From assembly GCA_002007465.1 (NCBI GenBank), contig LNAC01000109.1, forward strand, positions 3,571,368 to 3,635,367: DNA of 64,000 nt. Reading direction: 5' to 3'. The translations under genes and the position numbers were made by a program. This stretch comes from Ailurus styani (lineage: Eukaryota; Chordata; Mammalia; Carnivora; Ailuridae). Shown here in pieces: positions 46,314-57,689 of the stretch. How positions within the stretch are numbered: the first letter of the stretch is position 1; each line of letters opens with the position of its first letter. Under the pieces are notes generated by a model, which saw only the letters and a program-made list of their open reading frames with translations, did not search any database and was not told where the DNA came from.

Positions 46314-46840
46314 ATGCTTTTCTTCCCCACTCTTTGCCTGGATACTCTTATCTTTTAGATCTTAAATAAAATATAATGTCCTCCTTGGAACCACCCCTGA
46401 CTTCACTCCCTCACTGTTATTCCATCTTACAGTATTGTATTCTTCCCCTCTAGATTTGTGCTGCCTAGTACTTAGCCACTAGCTGCAGGTGGGTATTTAC
46501 GTTTAAATGAATTAAATTTAAATAAAATTTAAAATTCAGTCCCTCAGCACATTAGCCACCTTTGAAGTGCTCAATAACCACATGTAGCCATTGGCTACTC
46601 TGTTAAACCTTGGGGGTAGAGAACATTTCCATCATCCCTGAAGTTTCCAAGAGAGTGCTAAATCTAGGTCACTTAGAATTTTTAATTTTATGTTAATTTG
46701 CACAGAATTTTTTAATTGGTCACTTGATGTTTGTCTACCTCTGGGCTGTATACTTTATGAATGAAAAGAATTGCAAAATATTTATCAGTGCTCTGGCCTC
46801 CAGTAGGAGCTCAATATTTTTTGAATGAAAGAATGCAGGA
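46314..46840 (+). mobile_element. L2 LINE, plus, split by a hAT element
   Basis: Before the break: cctccttggaaccacccctg and cttacagtattgtattcttc. After it: tgggctgtatactttatgaa and gctctggcctccagtaggag, then ctcaatattttttgaatgaa, the canonical L2 3' terminus. Confidence 0.65.
46453..46640. mobile_element. Palindromic hAT-type (MER) element
   Basis: tgctgcctagtacttagcca, a central gtttaaatgaattaaattta block, and caataaccacatgtagccat with ggctactctg form the partly self-complementary layout of the mammalian hAT element whose arms read 'tccaatatggtagccactag'. Internal to L2. Confidence 0.65.
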
Positions 46841-47057
46841 GTCAAAAAGACTGTGTTGGAGTGTAGGAGTGCAGGGCACAGTGTTTGGGCCCTGGGAACA
46901 GCCTGAAGTCCCGTTCCATGCTAGATTGTGGCTGGGGCTGAGACCTATTTTACACAGATGCATTTGTCGAAAGTCAGTGGCCCGGATGACAAAATGAGCG
47001 AGATAGCAATCAGCATGAAGTGAAATGAAATACACATTAAATCTCTTCTCAGATTTA

Positions 47058-47058
<1 letters not shown>

Positions 47059-47111
<53 letters not shown>

Positions 47112-47113
47112 AC
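47059..47113. repeat. (CA)n microsatellite
   Basis: About 54 bp of CA repeats with a single interruption (cacaaacaca) near the right end. Confidence 0.97.
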
Positions 47114-49139
47114 GTGAAATAATGTGGTCATTCTTGTTGGGGGGCAGGAGGAATGAGCTCATAGCAGAGACCCACTCTAGAGTTAGGGGGAAAGTGCTTC
47201 ATGCCCCGTATAATGTCCTGTACTCCTCATCCAGTTTTTTAGTAAATGCTTGATCCAGAAAAAGAAAAAAAAAAAAAAGAAAAGAAACTGCCCCCATTTG
47301 GAGACACGTAATAATCAGAAATAAACAGAGAGAGAAGAAACATACAGATGAAACATACCAAGCCAAAACCAATAGAGAATATACATCAGAAGATTTACTT
47401 TGCAAAGCAGAACAGTACAAACAAACATCTATCCACAGAGGCAAAGAATTTTTTAATGGTGTCGGTGCAGCTCAGAGCTCAAAGAAATAGAGAGATGGAA
47501 CAAGACGTGATAAGACAACAGAAAGAAATAATGGAAGCTGAAAGAGCTCCGGGGAAAATGTGCAAGAGGGAACAAAAATCATTTCAAAACCCAAAGCACA
47601 TTGGAATGAGCAAAAATTAAAATTAATATTGCTGAGAGAGAGAGACATGGAGGACAGGCTTAGAAAAAAAAATGAGCAAAATATGTGGAAAGGAGTAAAA
47701 GCTACAGGGAAAATAAGATATCCTGGGTAAGCATGCATGTGACTGGTGAACCCCCAAGAGGAAACTAAGCAAATGAAGTAGATACAAAGTATTCAAATAT
47801 GCAAGAGAAGAAACATTTCATAAAACAAAGGTGGGGTATGTCTTATGCCACAAAAAATTGGCATAGAATGATCAAGTAAAACATACACATTAAATTTGCT
47901 GGTCTTCAATGGTTGCAGATTATATCCTACAACACCCAGCTCTTGATAGCTCCCTGCCGCCCTCCCTCATTAAAAAAAAATAATAAAACACAAATTTTAA
48001 GAATTTTGAAAAAATTCAAACTGAGTTCAAAATTCTCTTCACTAACACATGTCTGCATCCCCTCAGATAAGAAATGAGACCAAATGTTTTTTATACCAAG
48101 ACAGATATGTTCAAATATTCAAAAATAAAATAAACATGGGCTCCATAAACCCTTCTGGAAAAAACCAAGTATTTGATGACTGAAGATTTCCAAGAGATGA
48201 ATGGGAAAGATGTGATAGAAAGACAAGAAAGTGTTCATTAAATCCACTTAAACAAAAACTTGGAAAATTACCACCATGGGGCTAAAAAGAACCCCACAAG
48301 TATTTAGTAATACTGAAAAACTAGAAAGCCTAATGAACGGTTCTACTTGGATACTCTTTTGTAAGGTGAATTATCAAAATAAAAACATAATTATAGTTGT
48401 CATAGACGGTAGTAGGCACTCGATTCAGTACAAGTAAAATGTATCTGCTTGACATCGGAGTAACCAGATTTTTAATTTACAGAGCAATAAATGATAAGAA
48501 ATCAATAAAAGCAATGCAAATAATGCATGGATCATCACTACTGTGAGCCAGCAGATGGTGGAGGTAGGAAGAGGAGGACTTAGGATAGCCTGCATCCATT
48601 GTACCAAGGACAGCTTGGTTGCAGAGTGGTTCTCAGGGTAGATGTGGGCGGGAGGAGATGCCTCCCGGCAGGATTTCTTGTATATCAGTATTCCTGTAAT
48701 TGACATGGAAACAGCTTGTGGCCTAGCTCTGTAACTGACAAAATCAGCAAGAGGTGAGCAGGAGAGAAGCTGAGGAACTTGTCATTTCTTTGATTTCCTC
48801 ACCGTTCATAGAATCTATAGCTGCTGCCCGCAGGTGATAAAGAAATAAAGACTTATGTTTATAATTAAGTGACCATCTAAACATTCATCATCTGTCAAAT
48901 GGGAAATGTCCACAACAAAATAAACACATGTTGCAAAATAAGGGATGGGGAGGAAGGAAGTATTTATAATAAGGCGACATCTTCTCAGCCAGGCTTTCCC
49001 TGAGAGAGCTCCCCTGGAATGAATAGCACCCCTTCTACCCATCATAGGCTCCTGATTCCTGTTACTCTGTTGTTTGCCCAGCACTCATTACCGCCGATTA
49101 CATACGTACCTGTTGCAGTTAATGTTACTGTGGTTATTA
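47114..49139. other. Mostly unassigned A-rich DNA
   Basis: 47270-48400 is A-rich and might be a decayed plus-strand LINE or HAL1-like relic, but I cannot match it. A strong CTCF-like core, ccagcagatggtgg, lies at 48548-48561. The 90-aa lysine-rich frame 47348-47620 has no known domain. Confidence 0.4.
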
Positions 49140-49260
49140 TCTGCCTCTCCTAACTAGAAATTAGTTGCATGAGGTCAGGAATCCCATCTTGTTCCCTGCT
49201 CTAATCCCAGTATCTAAAATTGTACTTGGTATATAGTAAATGCTCAATAAATAGTTTTAA
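49140..49260 (+). mobile_element. L2 3' end, plus
   Basis: gcatgaggtcaggaatccca, cttgttccctgctctaatcc and cttggtatatagtaaatgct, then caataaatagttt: a clear L2 terminus. Confidence 0.85.
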
Positions 49261-49429
49261 ATGTTCAAATGAAAATAGAAAACATAATACAAAATGGATT
49301 CGCGGGAATGAACCCAAACATATCAGTAAATGTGAACAAAATTAACTCCTTTATTTAAAGGGGAAAAAATCTCACGTTGGGTCAAAAACAGAAACCCAAT
49401 AAAATATAGTAGTTTAAAAAAATACAGGC

Positions 49430-49620
49430 TTGGAAGTAAAAATGCACATTTGATTCCCAAATCAAGGATCCATCAATTGTCTAGTTTAGGTAAATTAATC
49501 CATCCCTTTTCAACACCGCATTTCTCCCTCTTCTCAGAGGATTATTTTGAGGCCGTAAACAGATAATCCTTGTAAATTGTGAGTTTGAAGAGTGCCCAGA
49601 CCAACTGCCATCAGGGAACG
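49430..49620 (+). mobile_element. Diverged MIR, plus
   Basis: tacaggcttggaagtaaaaa, gtttaggtaaattaatccat and gaggattattttgaggccgt fit MIR order with many changes. Confidence 0.4.
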
Positions 49621-49774
49621 GTGCAGGTGGAGGTGGCCTTGGTTATAACAATATTAATAATATTAGCGATATTATATATTAGGTAATATTAGTGATCACT
49701 GAAAACAAAATGACTCAGAAGGTCAGCAACAGAAAGGATTGATGTCCTGAGAGTCTAAAAGATGGGGCTCATGT

Positions 49775-50430
49775 GGGCCGCAGAGTGAGAGAAATATTCT
49801 CCAAGAAGTGATATTTAAGCTGAGACCCAAAGGACACATAGGGACTAATCAGGTGAAGAGCCAGGTGGTGAGCAGAAGATATAAACCCAGTTGTGCATAG
49901 AGCGGGAGGAGAAGCACATTCTAGGCGGTGGCAGCAGGTGTGAGCAGATCATAAAACAGAGAAACGCCCAGTATCACAGACACTTGAGTTAACAGGCACT
50001 GTAAAAGGGATTTTTGCTATTCGTTCATTCAGTTCACTTAACAAATACTTACCTAAGTTTCTATGTGCCAAGTACTATGTCAGATGCAAGGGACAGAGCC
50101 TAGATAGGGAGAGCCCTTTGCCTCACGGAGCTTAGGGCAGAGGGGCAAGTTTTGAAAAAATGAATTGTGAATACACTGGTTTTACTATAAAAAAAAAAAG
50201 AGCGCTGCAGAAGCATAAAACTCCTAATTTAATTGGGGGTCAAAAAAACTTCCCTAGAGAAAGTATATTTCGGAAGATAACTTGAGCTAACTTGAAATTA
50301 ATAGCTCTTTGGGTGAGCGAGGTGGGATGGTCAAGGCATCTGTGTAGGTTCTGAAGTAAAAGAACAGGTTGCATTTGAGTATCTAGAAGGAGTTGGGAAT
50401 GTCTGACACAGAGAAAACCACAGAGAAGGG
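49775..50430 (-). mobile_element. L2 LINE pieces, minus
   Basis: 50010-50155 is the antisense L2 terminus (gttcattcagttcacttaac; ctatgtgccaagtactatg; gcctcacggagcttaggg). 49775-49965 and 50230-50430 contain the upstream antisense wording (agaagtgatatttaagctga; gaacaggttgcatttgag). At least two copies are implied by the order. Confidence 0.6.
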
Positions 50431-50567
50431 GAGAGACAGAGGGGGTGTGTGTGTGTGTACATAGGTTTTCATTTCTCTGGGCTAAATGCCAAAGATGCGA
50501 TTGTTGGGTAGTATGGTAGTCGCATGTTTACATTTTTAAGAAACTGCCAAACTGCCTTCCAGAATGG

Positions 50568-50933
50568 CTATACCATTTGGAATTCCCACCAGCAATGTAT
50601 GAGAGACCTAGTTTCCTTGCATCCTCTCCAGCATTTGGTATTGTCACTGTTTTTTATTTTAGCTGTTGTAATTGGCATATAGTGACATCTCATCTTGGTC
50701 TTAATTTGCAATTCCCTAATAACTAGTGATGTTGAAAATACTTTCGTGGGCTTATTTTCCAACCATTTGTTGTTCACTTTGGCAAAATATTTTTCCATGT
50801 ATTTGTTCATTTTCCAATCGGATTGTTCTTTGTTTTTTTTCTTTTTACTGTTGGGTTTTAAGAGTTCTTTATATATTCTAGATGCTAATCCTTTGATGGA
50901 TATATTGTTTGCAAATTTTTTCTCCCAGTCCAC
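50568..50933 (-). pseudogene. L1 ORF2 C-terminal relic (121 aa)
   Basis: The minus-strand frame begins MDWEKKFANNISIKGLASR, continues IYKELLKPNSKK, and ends with the cysteine-rich motif: KCWRGC at about residues 99-104 and LIHCWWEF at about residues 111-118. These correspond to the C-terminal domain of L1 ORF2p (EKxFANxISxKGLxSRIYKEL ... CWRGCxExGTLIHCWW). It is open but detached from the rest of ORF2, so it is a fossil. Confidence 0.92.
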
Positions 50934-52824
50934 AGCTTGTCTTTTTATCCTCCAAAAAACGGTCTTTTGCAGACCACAAGTTTTTCATTTTGATGAATTC
51001 CAATTTATCTGGTTTTTTTATGGGTGGTGCTCTTTTTTTTTTTTTTTTTTGTCATTCTAAGAACCCTTCACCAAGTCCTAAGTCTTCTTTTTATAGATAA
51101 AGTACAAGCTTAATTATTTTCTTGAGACTTCTCCTCTTTTCTAAAGTATGCATCCAAGTGCTCTAAGTTTCTGTCTTGGAACTGCTTTCTCTGCATCCTA
51201 CAAATTTTGATATGATGTACTTTCATTTTCATTTAGTTCAGTATAACTTTATTTTCCCTGAGACTTCTTTGACCCATGGGTTACTTGGAAGAGTGTGTTC
51301 ATTAGGCTCTGAGAGTTCAGAGATTTGCCTGTCATCTTTCTGTTATTGATCTCTGATTTGAGTCCACCATAGTTGGAGAGCAGATTCTGGATAATTTCAG
51401 TTCTTTTAAATTTTCATTATTGTCCAGGGTCGAGTCTATCTTGGTGTATGTTCTGTGGGCACTTGCAAAGAGTGTGTATTCCACTGTTGTCGGGTAGAAT
51501 GTTGCATAAATCTCAGCTTGATCCTGCTAGCTGATGGTGTAGTTAAGCTCTTCTATATCCTTGTTGATATTCTGTCTAATTGTTCTTCCAGTTTTGAGGG
51601 AGAAAGGCGTTAAAGTCTCCTACTGTACTTGTGGATTCTTTTCTTTCTCTTTTTGTTTCTCTGTTTTTGCTTCACATATTTTCCATCTCTGTTGTTTGGT
51701 GCCTACATATTTAGGATCCCGCTGTCTTCTTGGTGGGTTGACCTTTCCATCATTACATAATTTACTCTGTGCCTGGCAATTTTGCTGCTGTTGTTCTGAG
51801 CTCTCCTTTATCTGGTATTAACAGAGTTCCTCCTGCTTTCTCTGGATTCATGTTGCATGGTACATCTTTTCCCATCCTTTTACTTTAATCCTGAACACAT
51901 TAGATTTGAAGTGAATTTCTTATACACACCATGGAGTTGGGTCTTTTCTTGTTCTTGTTTTGCTTGTTTATTTTTGTTTTAATCTACACTGTCTTTAATT
52001 GTGTATTTAGATCATTTACATTTAACATAATTTTAGCTATTGCTATGTTAAGGCTTGAATCTGCTGTTTCATTTTTATGTTTTCTGTTTATCTGTAGTTC
52101 TTCATTTTTCTGTTTTCTTTTCTCTGCCTCCCTGTGAAGTACTTGAACATTTTTTTACAATTCCATTTTGATTTGTCTACAGTATTTTTAAATGTATACT
52201 TTTCTACAACTTTTACGATGGTTTCTTTAGGTGTTACATTAGGTATGCATAACTTACACAACTTAACGAATCACCCTTCACCAATTCGAGCAAAGTATAG
52301 AAACTTGACCTCTCTTTACATCCCTTTACTCTCCCCTATTTATAATGTAATTGTCTTGAATACCTCCTGTACATACCAGGAAACACTAGACAGTGGTACA
52401 GCTTTGGGCTTCAACTGTAGAATATAATTTAAAAAACTTAAGAGAAGAAGGAAAATGTATTGTATTTACCTATACTTTTTTCTCCTGTATTTTTTCTCTC
52501 TTTCTGATGTTCTCAGCATCCTTTCATTTTTTTCTTTCTGTGTAGACGACTTCCTTGAGCCATTAATTTAGGATAAATCTGCTGGTGACAAATTCTCTTA
52601 GTTCTCCTTTATCTATAATGTCTCAATTTTCTCTTTATGCCTGAAGGATATTTTCCCTGGATATAGGCAGGTTTCTTCCCTTTTCTTTCAACACTTGAGA
52701 AATGGTGTGCCATGTCCTTTTAACTTCTCTGGTTTCTGATATGAAATAGACTGTCATCCAAATTCCTTTTCCCCTATAGCTAATGTGTCATTTCTCTGCC
52801 TGCATTTAAGAACTTTTCTTTGTC

Positions 52825-53022
52825 GGGTGCCTGGGTGGCTCAGTGGGTTAAAGCCTCTGCTTTTGGCTCAGGTTCATCATCTCAGAGTCCTGGGATCGAG
52901 GCCCGCATTGGGCTCCCTGCTCAGCGGGGAGCCTGCTTCCTCCTCTCTCTGCCTGCCTCTCTGCCTATTTGTGATCTCTCTCTGTCAAATAAATAAATTT
53001 TTAAAAAATCTTTAAAAAAAAA
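52825..53022 (+). mobile_element. Mustelid-type CanSINE, plus, 16-bp TSD
   Basis: gggtgcctgggtggctcagt, gggttaaagcctctgc, cctcctctctctgcctgcct and ctatttgtgatctctctc, then a double A-rich tail. Target copies agaacttttctttgtc (52809-52824) and agaatttttctttgtc (53023-53038) differ by one base. Second host-lineage marker. Confidence 0.96.
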
Positions 53023-53730
53023 AGAATTTTTCTTTGTCTTTAGTTTTTATAAGTTTGACTATGACATGTCTTGCAGTGGATTTCTTGTATCTATACATTC
53101 TTTTTTAATTAAAAAAAATTTTTTTTTGCCAATTTGGAAGATTTCCAGCCATTATTACTTCAAATTCTTTTTCAGCCCCACCCCCTTTCTCCATCTCTTC
53201 TGAGGCTTACATCTGTTGTTCTAAGTCCCGCATGTCTCTGAGGCTGTATTCTTTTGATTTTTGTGAGTCTGTTTTCCCTCCATCATTCAGACAGGATACC
53301 TTCTATCATTCTATCTTCAAGTTCTCTGACTCTTTCTTCTCTCCTTCCACTTCTGCTATTGAGCCCATCTGTTCAGTTTTCCATTTTGCTTATTGTTTAT
53401 TTAAGTCATAAAATTTCCATTTGCTTCTTTTTTATATCTTGTATTTCTTTGCCATAGTGTTCTGTCTTTTTGTTGAAGCTTTCTATATTCTTGTTACGAT
53501 GAGTAATTTTTTATTGAAACCAGAAATTTGGAAAATCATGCTATAAAAGTAAATCCTTCTCTGATACTAGTCTAGTGAGTGTGGCGGGGGAGTACCACCT
53601 CATTTCTGCCAGATGGGTGAGCTTGGAAGGGCTAGCTTCTCTATTAGGCTTCCATTGATATGTGGGGGATAGAAGGAAAGGTTCCTGTCGCTCCTGGTGG
53701 GGGTGGTTGGAGTTGAGGTTCCCATTAGGT

Positions 53731-54017
53731 GTTGTTTTTTTTTAAGTGAACATTTATTTAGGATAATAAGCAAATCATAACAAATGTCATGTTTTGCTTT
53801 GTTTTTTTGTTTTTTACGAGAGAATGTGTGTATGTTTGTGTGTGTGCACACAAGCAGGGCAGGGGGGTGGGCAGAAGGAGAGAAAGAGAGAATCTTAAGC
53901 AGGCTTCCTGCCCATCATGGAACCCAGCAAAGGGCTTGATCTCACAACCCTGAGATCATGCCCTGAACCAAAATCAAGAGTCAGAGGGCTTAACCAGCTG
54001 AGCCACCCAGGCCCCCC
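53731..54017 (-). mobile_element. CanSINE, minus, with possible transduced 3' flank
   Basis: The SINE proper spans about 53796-54017 (gttttttacgagagaatgtg to gagccacccaggcccc). Left of it are a first T-rich run, about 45 bp of unrelated sequence (taggataataagcaaatcat) and a second T9 run. The repeat cccattaggtgtt (53721-53733) versus cccattaggtttt (54018-54030) encloses all of this. The ccc may belong partly to the SINE end. Confidence 0.8.
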
Positions 54018-54600
54018 CCCATTAGGTTTTCTTTAACTCTATCTCAGCAAAAGTGGGGTAGAACGCCCTTACTGCTTCCCCTGAGGCCTCCACTGACATT
54101 ATGGTGGGGAGGGCAGTGTCCTGTCACCACTGAGTGGGGACAAACATTCGGACTCTCCTCTAGGCCTCTTCTGACACCATCTGGAAGGGTTATTAGGGTT
54201 ATTAGGTATCTCGTTGTAAGCTGGCAATGATGGAAGTCTGGCTTCCACACTTGGTCTTTGCCAGAGGGGGCAGGGGTAACCACTGCTTTTTCTGTGGTGC
54301 GTGGGCTGGAGTGAGCCATTATGGTCTGACATTTTCCTATCTTGCAGGATTGCACCTTTCCTGATCCTTGGTTAGAGAGAAGAGGCTTTTATTAGGGTCT
54401 TTTTCAGTCAGTGCCTGATGGTGCTTCTGGGTACAGGTCTTTTCAGTTCCTAGTCTGGAGTTTACGAGAAAAAAAGAAAACCCAGAGAACTCAGCACCAT
54501 GTTGTTCCTTGGATCTTGAGGTACCTAGCCAATTCATCTCACCACCTTAGAGAGTCTTCTTCTGTTTCTTTTGTATAGAATAGTAAGGATTTTTAGTTGT

Positions 54601-54959
54601 ACTTAGAAGGAAGAATAGAAAAATATATGTCTGCTTGATCTTTCTGGAAGTGGATGTCCATGCTCTAATCATTTAAAAGTGTAAAATGTGGAAGTGTTCA
54701 GTGTTGTAACAGGAATGGACAGAACAGTGAAACAGACAAAAACCACTTTGAAAAATCAGTAAGAATTCTCAACGAATGTTGAGAAATTCCTGGCTAACCA
54801 GAGAAGGCAATTAGATCTCTGTAGATAGAATACTCCAAAATAAATTCCAGATAGATTAATTTTATAGTGAATTAGTTTTAGAGGTGAAAATATGGGACAG
54901 GATATAAGTGTATTGTATAATCAGGATAGGAATAAATTTGTAACATCCTCTCCACAAAT
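54601..54959. other. Unassigned AT-rich DNA
   Basis: Transition between minus-strand and plus-strand L1 material. No specific element named. Confidence 0.45.
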
Positions 54960-55345
54960 GATAGCTGTCTTTAATATACAAATAATTCTTATAAATCATT
55001 AGGAGAAATATGAGTACTGTAAGTAACAAATAATTAAAGAACCAAAGAGATCATTTTCATAAAAATACAAGTAATGGTAAAAAGTGGTAAATAACTAAAG
55101 ATCCTAACAATGAAGAATTGGTTAAATAAATATTGGCACATCCAGAGAATAGAATACCATGGGGTTTTTATAAATCATGTTGTACAAGAACATTTAATGC
55201 CAATGGGAAAATGCTCATAATTCATCCTTAAATACAAAACAAAAGGCAGATTACGAAGCAGTTTAGACACCAATGCTATTTTAATTGGTTAAAACGTTCA
55301 GAGAAATAGCATATTTAAAAACAAAAGGCAGTAAGTATCAGTACT
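54960..55345 (+). mobile_element. L1ME-like 3' region, plus
   Basis: tctttaatatacaaataatt, ataaatcattaggagaaata, tgaagaattggttaaataaa, tagaataccatggggttttt and catttaatgccaatgggaaa, then atgctcataatt, match the plus-strand 3' part of L1ME-type elements. Confidence 0.75.
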
Positions 55346-56174
55346 TGAAAATTAGGTATTGGAAGTGTGGGGGGGGATCTCTGGGTCATGGAGATGACTT
55401 TGACCACTTAGTGACGTCATCTGAGACATAGGCCCTTTGTAGGTTTTCATTCCGCCACCCTTAGCTTGTTGGTTTTCATTTCCGTGCTTGTTGCTTCCTT
55501 GTTACAAGATGACTAGCGCGGCTCCAGGCATCACACCAACACTCCAGGTGGATAAAGGGAGGAAGAGAGCCCACCTCTTGCATCATCACCTCCATCTCAC
55601 CAGTACTATTTTCCAGAAACCCCCTTCTTGCTTATATCTGGCCCACCAAGGGGAAGCAGAGAGGCAAAGCAGGCAGTTTTCCAGACTTCAGCACAGATGA
55701 TGGCATGAAAGAAGGGGCTATGTGGATGCCAAGCGAGCCCACTGTGATTCTTACATCGTATTTTTATGTAGAAAATTAAAAGCATATTTTGTAGAGTGCA
55801 ATCAATCGAATGTCGTGACAGCCAAAATATGCAACAAGTATGTTTTGCAAGGCCTGTAAAAAGCATTTGTGACATCTGACCATTAAAAGGAGTTAGGGGA
55901 TGTACTTACAAACTATTCGGGCTCTGATCCCTGCATTGCAGGGGTGAGACCTTATAAATTCCATGTCTCTACACTGAGAAAAGATGAGAAGGTTGAGGGT
56001 GGGTGCACGTATCTCTACCATAAACTTGTACAGGCACTTCGTCCTATGCGGCAGGCAAGAGTACTTTCAAGCTATGTTTGCTTACATGAAATCTGAGTCA
56101 GCCATCCCACGACTGCAAAAAAAAAAAAAAAATCATCAAAACGCAGGACTGTTGTACAACTGAAGGCAGCAAGC
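55346..56174. other. Unassigned noncoding DNA
   Basis: G run at 55368-55376 and an A run at 56118-56132. No named element or gene. Confidence 0.5.
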
Positions 56175-56400
56175 TGTCGGACAGAGAGCACAGGCTGGGG
56201 GTCGGGAGATCTGAAGGTTCCATCACAGTCTGCTGTGAAGCAGCTGTGTGCCCTTGGACACCTAATTAACATCGACCAACTTTGGTTTCCTAATCTGTAA
56301 GATTGGGGTGGGGGGAGAGTGCGGATAAGACCACTCTCGCACTCGGAGCATGAGATGACCGTATCCTATTATAACTGATACCTTCTGCAAATTAAGAACC
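56175..56400 (+). mobile_element. MIR SINE, plus
   Basis: gtcggacagagagcacaggc, gctgtgtgcccttggacacc and tttggtttcctaatctgtaa, then gattggggtgggg. The core is in order. Confidence 0.65.
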
Positions 56401-56824
56401 GCAGAGGTAATGAATCACACTAAGACTCTCGCTGTGAGCAGACAGGAGGGAACACAGAGAGAACTGGAGAGAGACAGATGTGGGGAGGCTTTGGCTCCCT
56501 GTCTGCTGCCATCATTCATGGTAGACGGTACAATCCGCAAGGGACATGCAGCAGATTATCAACCCTAAAAAGCCAGTGAAACTCCAGTGACGTGACTTTT
56601 GTACCATTGGGGAAACGGCTTAGCGATGTGACTGAGCCCACACTCCAACTCACGGCTTGGAGCCCTTGCTGATCTCTTGTCACAAACTCCAGGGTAAAAT
56701 GAATCATGGTGCTTGGGAAGTGGTCACTGGCACATGGAAAGCTTTCCGTCCAGGGATCAGAGGCCATGCAAGGCACCCTTCGTTGGTACCATCGGATTGT
56801 ATCAATAGCCTTCAGGTTCATATG
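56401..56824. other. Unassigned noncoding DNA
   Basis: No repeat recognised. The 101-aa minus frame at 56516-56821 has no domain. Confidence 0.5.
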
Positions 56825-57015
56825 TAAGCGATGGCTTAAAGCATGGGCTGTGATGCACCACTTACAGCTCTGTGACGTTCAGCATGTTACTTAACCTCTC
56901 TGTGCCTCCATTTCTCATTTGTGATATGGGGGACAATAATTGCACCTGCTCCTGAGAACTGGGTGACATTGAAAAAATTTAGTCCAATGCCTGGTCTCTA
57001 GATAGTTATGATCAA
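56825..57015 (+). mobile_element. MIR SINE, plus
   Basis: ggcttaaagcatgggctgtg, gcatgttacttaacctctct and gtgcctccatttctcatttg, then gacaataattgcacctgctc. A good MIR. Confidence 0.85.
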
Positions 57016-57181
57016 AGAGGTAGGTTTTCATTCTTTAAGTAAATCAGTGAATTTACCAGTAAGCTTATAAGCTGTTATGTATTAGTACCTAGTGGTGGAT
57101 TTCTTAGTTTGGGGAATAGAGTTTCTTTAGTGCAGAAAAGGCAGAAGTAGGGAGTTTACCATAAAACTTGGGGAAACTTCT

Positions 57182-57379
57182 GGACGCCTGGGTGGCTCCA
57201 TCAGTTGAGCATCTGCCTTCGGCTCAGGTCATGAATTCAGGGTCCTGCGATCGAGTCCCACGTCAGGCTCCCTGCTATACAGAGAGCCTGCTTCTCCCTC
57301 TTCCTCTGCCTGCCGCTCCCTCTGCTTGTGCGCACGTACTCTCTCTCTGTCAAATAAATAAATAAAACCTTAAAAAAGA
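57182..57379 (+). mobile_element. CanSINE, plus
   Basis: gacgcctgggtggctccatc head, cttctccctcttcctctgcc, caaataaataaataaaacc tail. Flanks ttggggaaacttct and ttgggaaaactttt are the target pair. Confidence 0.94.
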
Positions 57380-57689
57380 TTGGGAAAACTTTTAATGATA
57401 TGCATTCCAAAAGATGTGTGTGGTTTTGCAAACAGTTGTCTCCCTAGTGCAGCTCAGACCCCTCTACTACCGGGGAGAAGGCGTAGAACGAGAGAGATGT
57501 AAGGTCTGGGGGACAGACAGGAATAGAAATGTGTATTTGGATTTGGCTTGGACTGTGTCTTTCAGCAGAAGCTGACAGTGTAACTGGAGTTGGTCATGGA
57601 AACGAGTGGCAAGTTTTCAACTATCGTCTCCTAGCTCTCTCCCTGGAAGCTTCTCCTGGACCCTAACATGTGGTCCAGTTGTAGGCTCT
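57380..57689. other. Unassigned noncoding DNA
   Basis: No recognisable element. Confidence 0.5.

Larger units (their letters stand above)
50460..54600 (-). mobile_element. Large old L1, antisense, internally deleted
   Basis: 3' region at left: gccaaagatgcgattgttgg, atttttaagaaactgccaaa, caatgtatgagagacctag. The ORF2 C-terminal frame spans 50568-50933. From about 51130 the wording changes to the antisense endonuclease region (actgctttctctgcatccta; gacccatgggttacttggaa; tagttggagagcagattctg; gtgcctacatatttaggatc), with no reverse-transcriptase segment between. 52600-53560 and probably on to 54600 is the 5' portion. Two CanSINEs are inserted. Confidence 0.75.

Noticed and set aside
47348..47620. 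90-aa lysine-rich frame as a coiled-coil protein or L1 ORF1 relic
   Set aside because: Composition follows the A-rich DNA. I could not match it to ORF1p or any other family.
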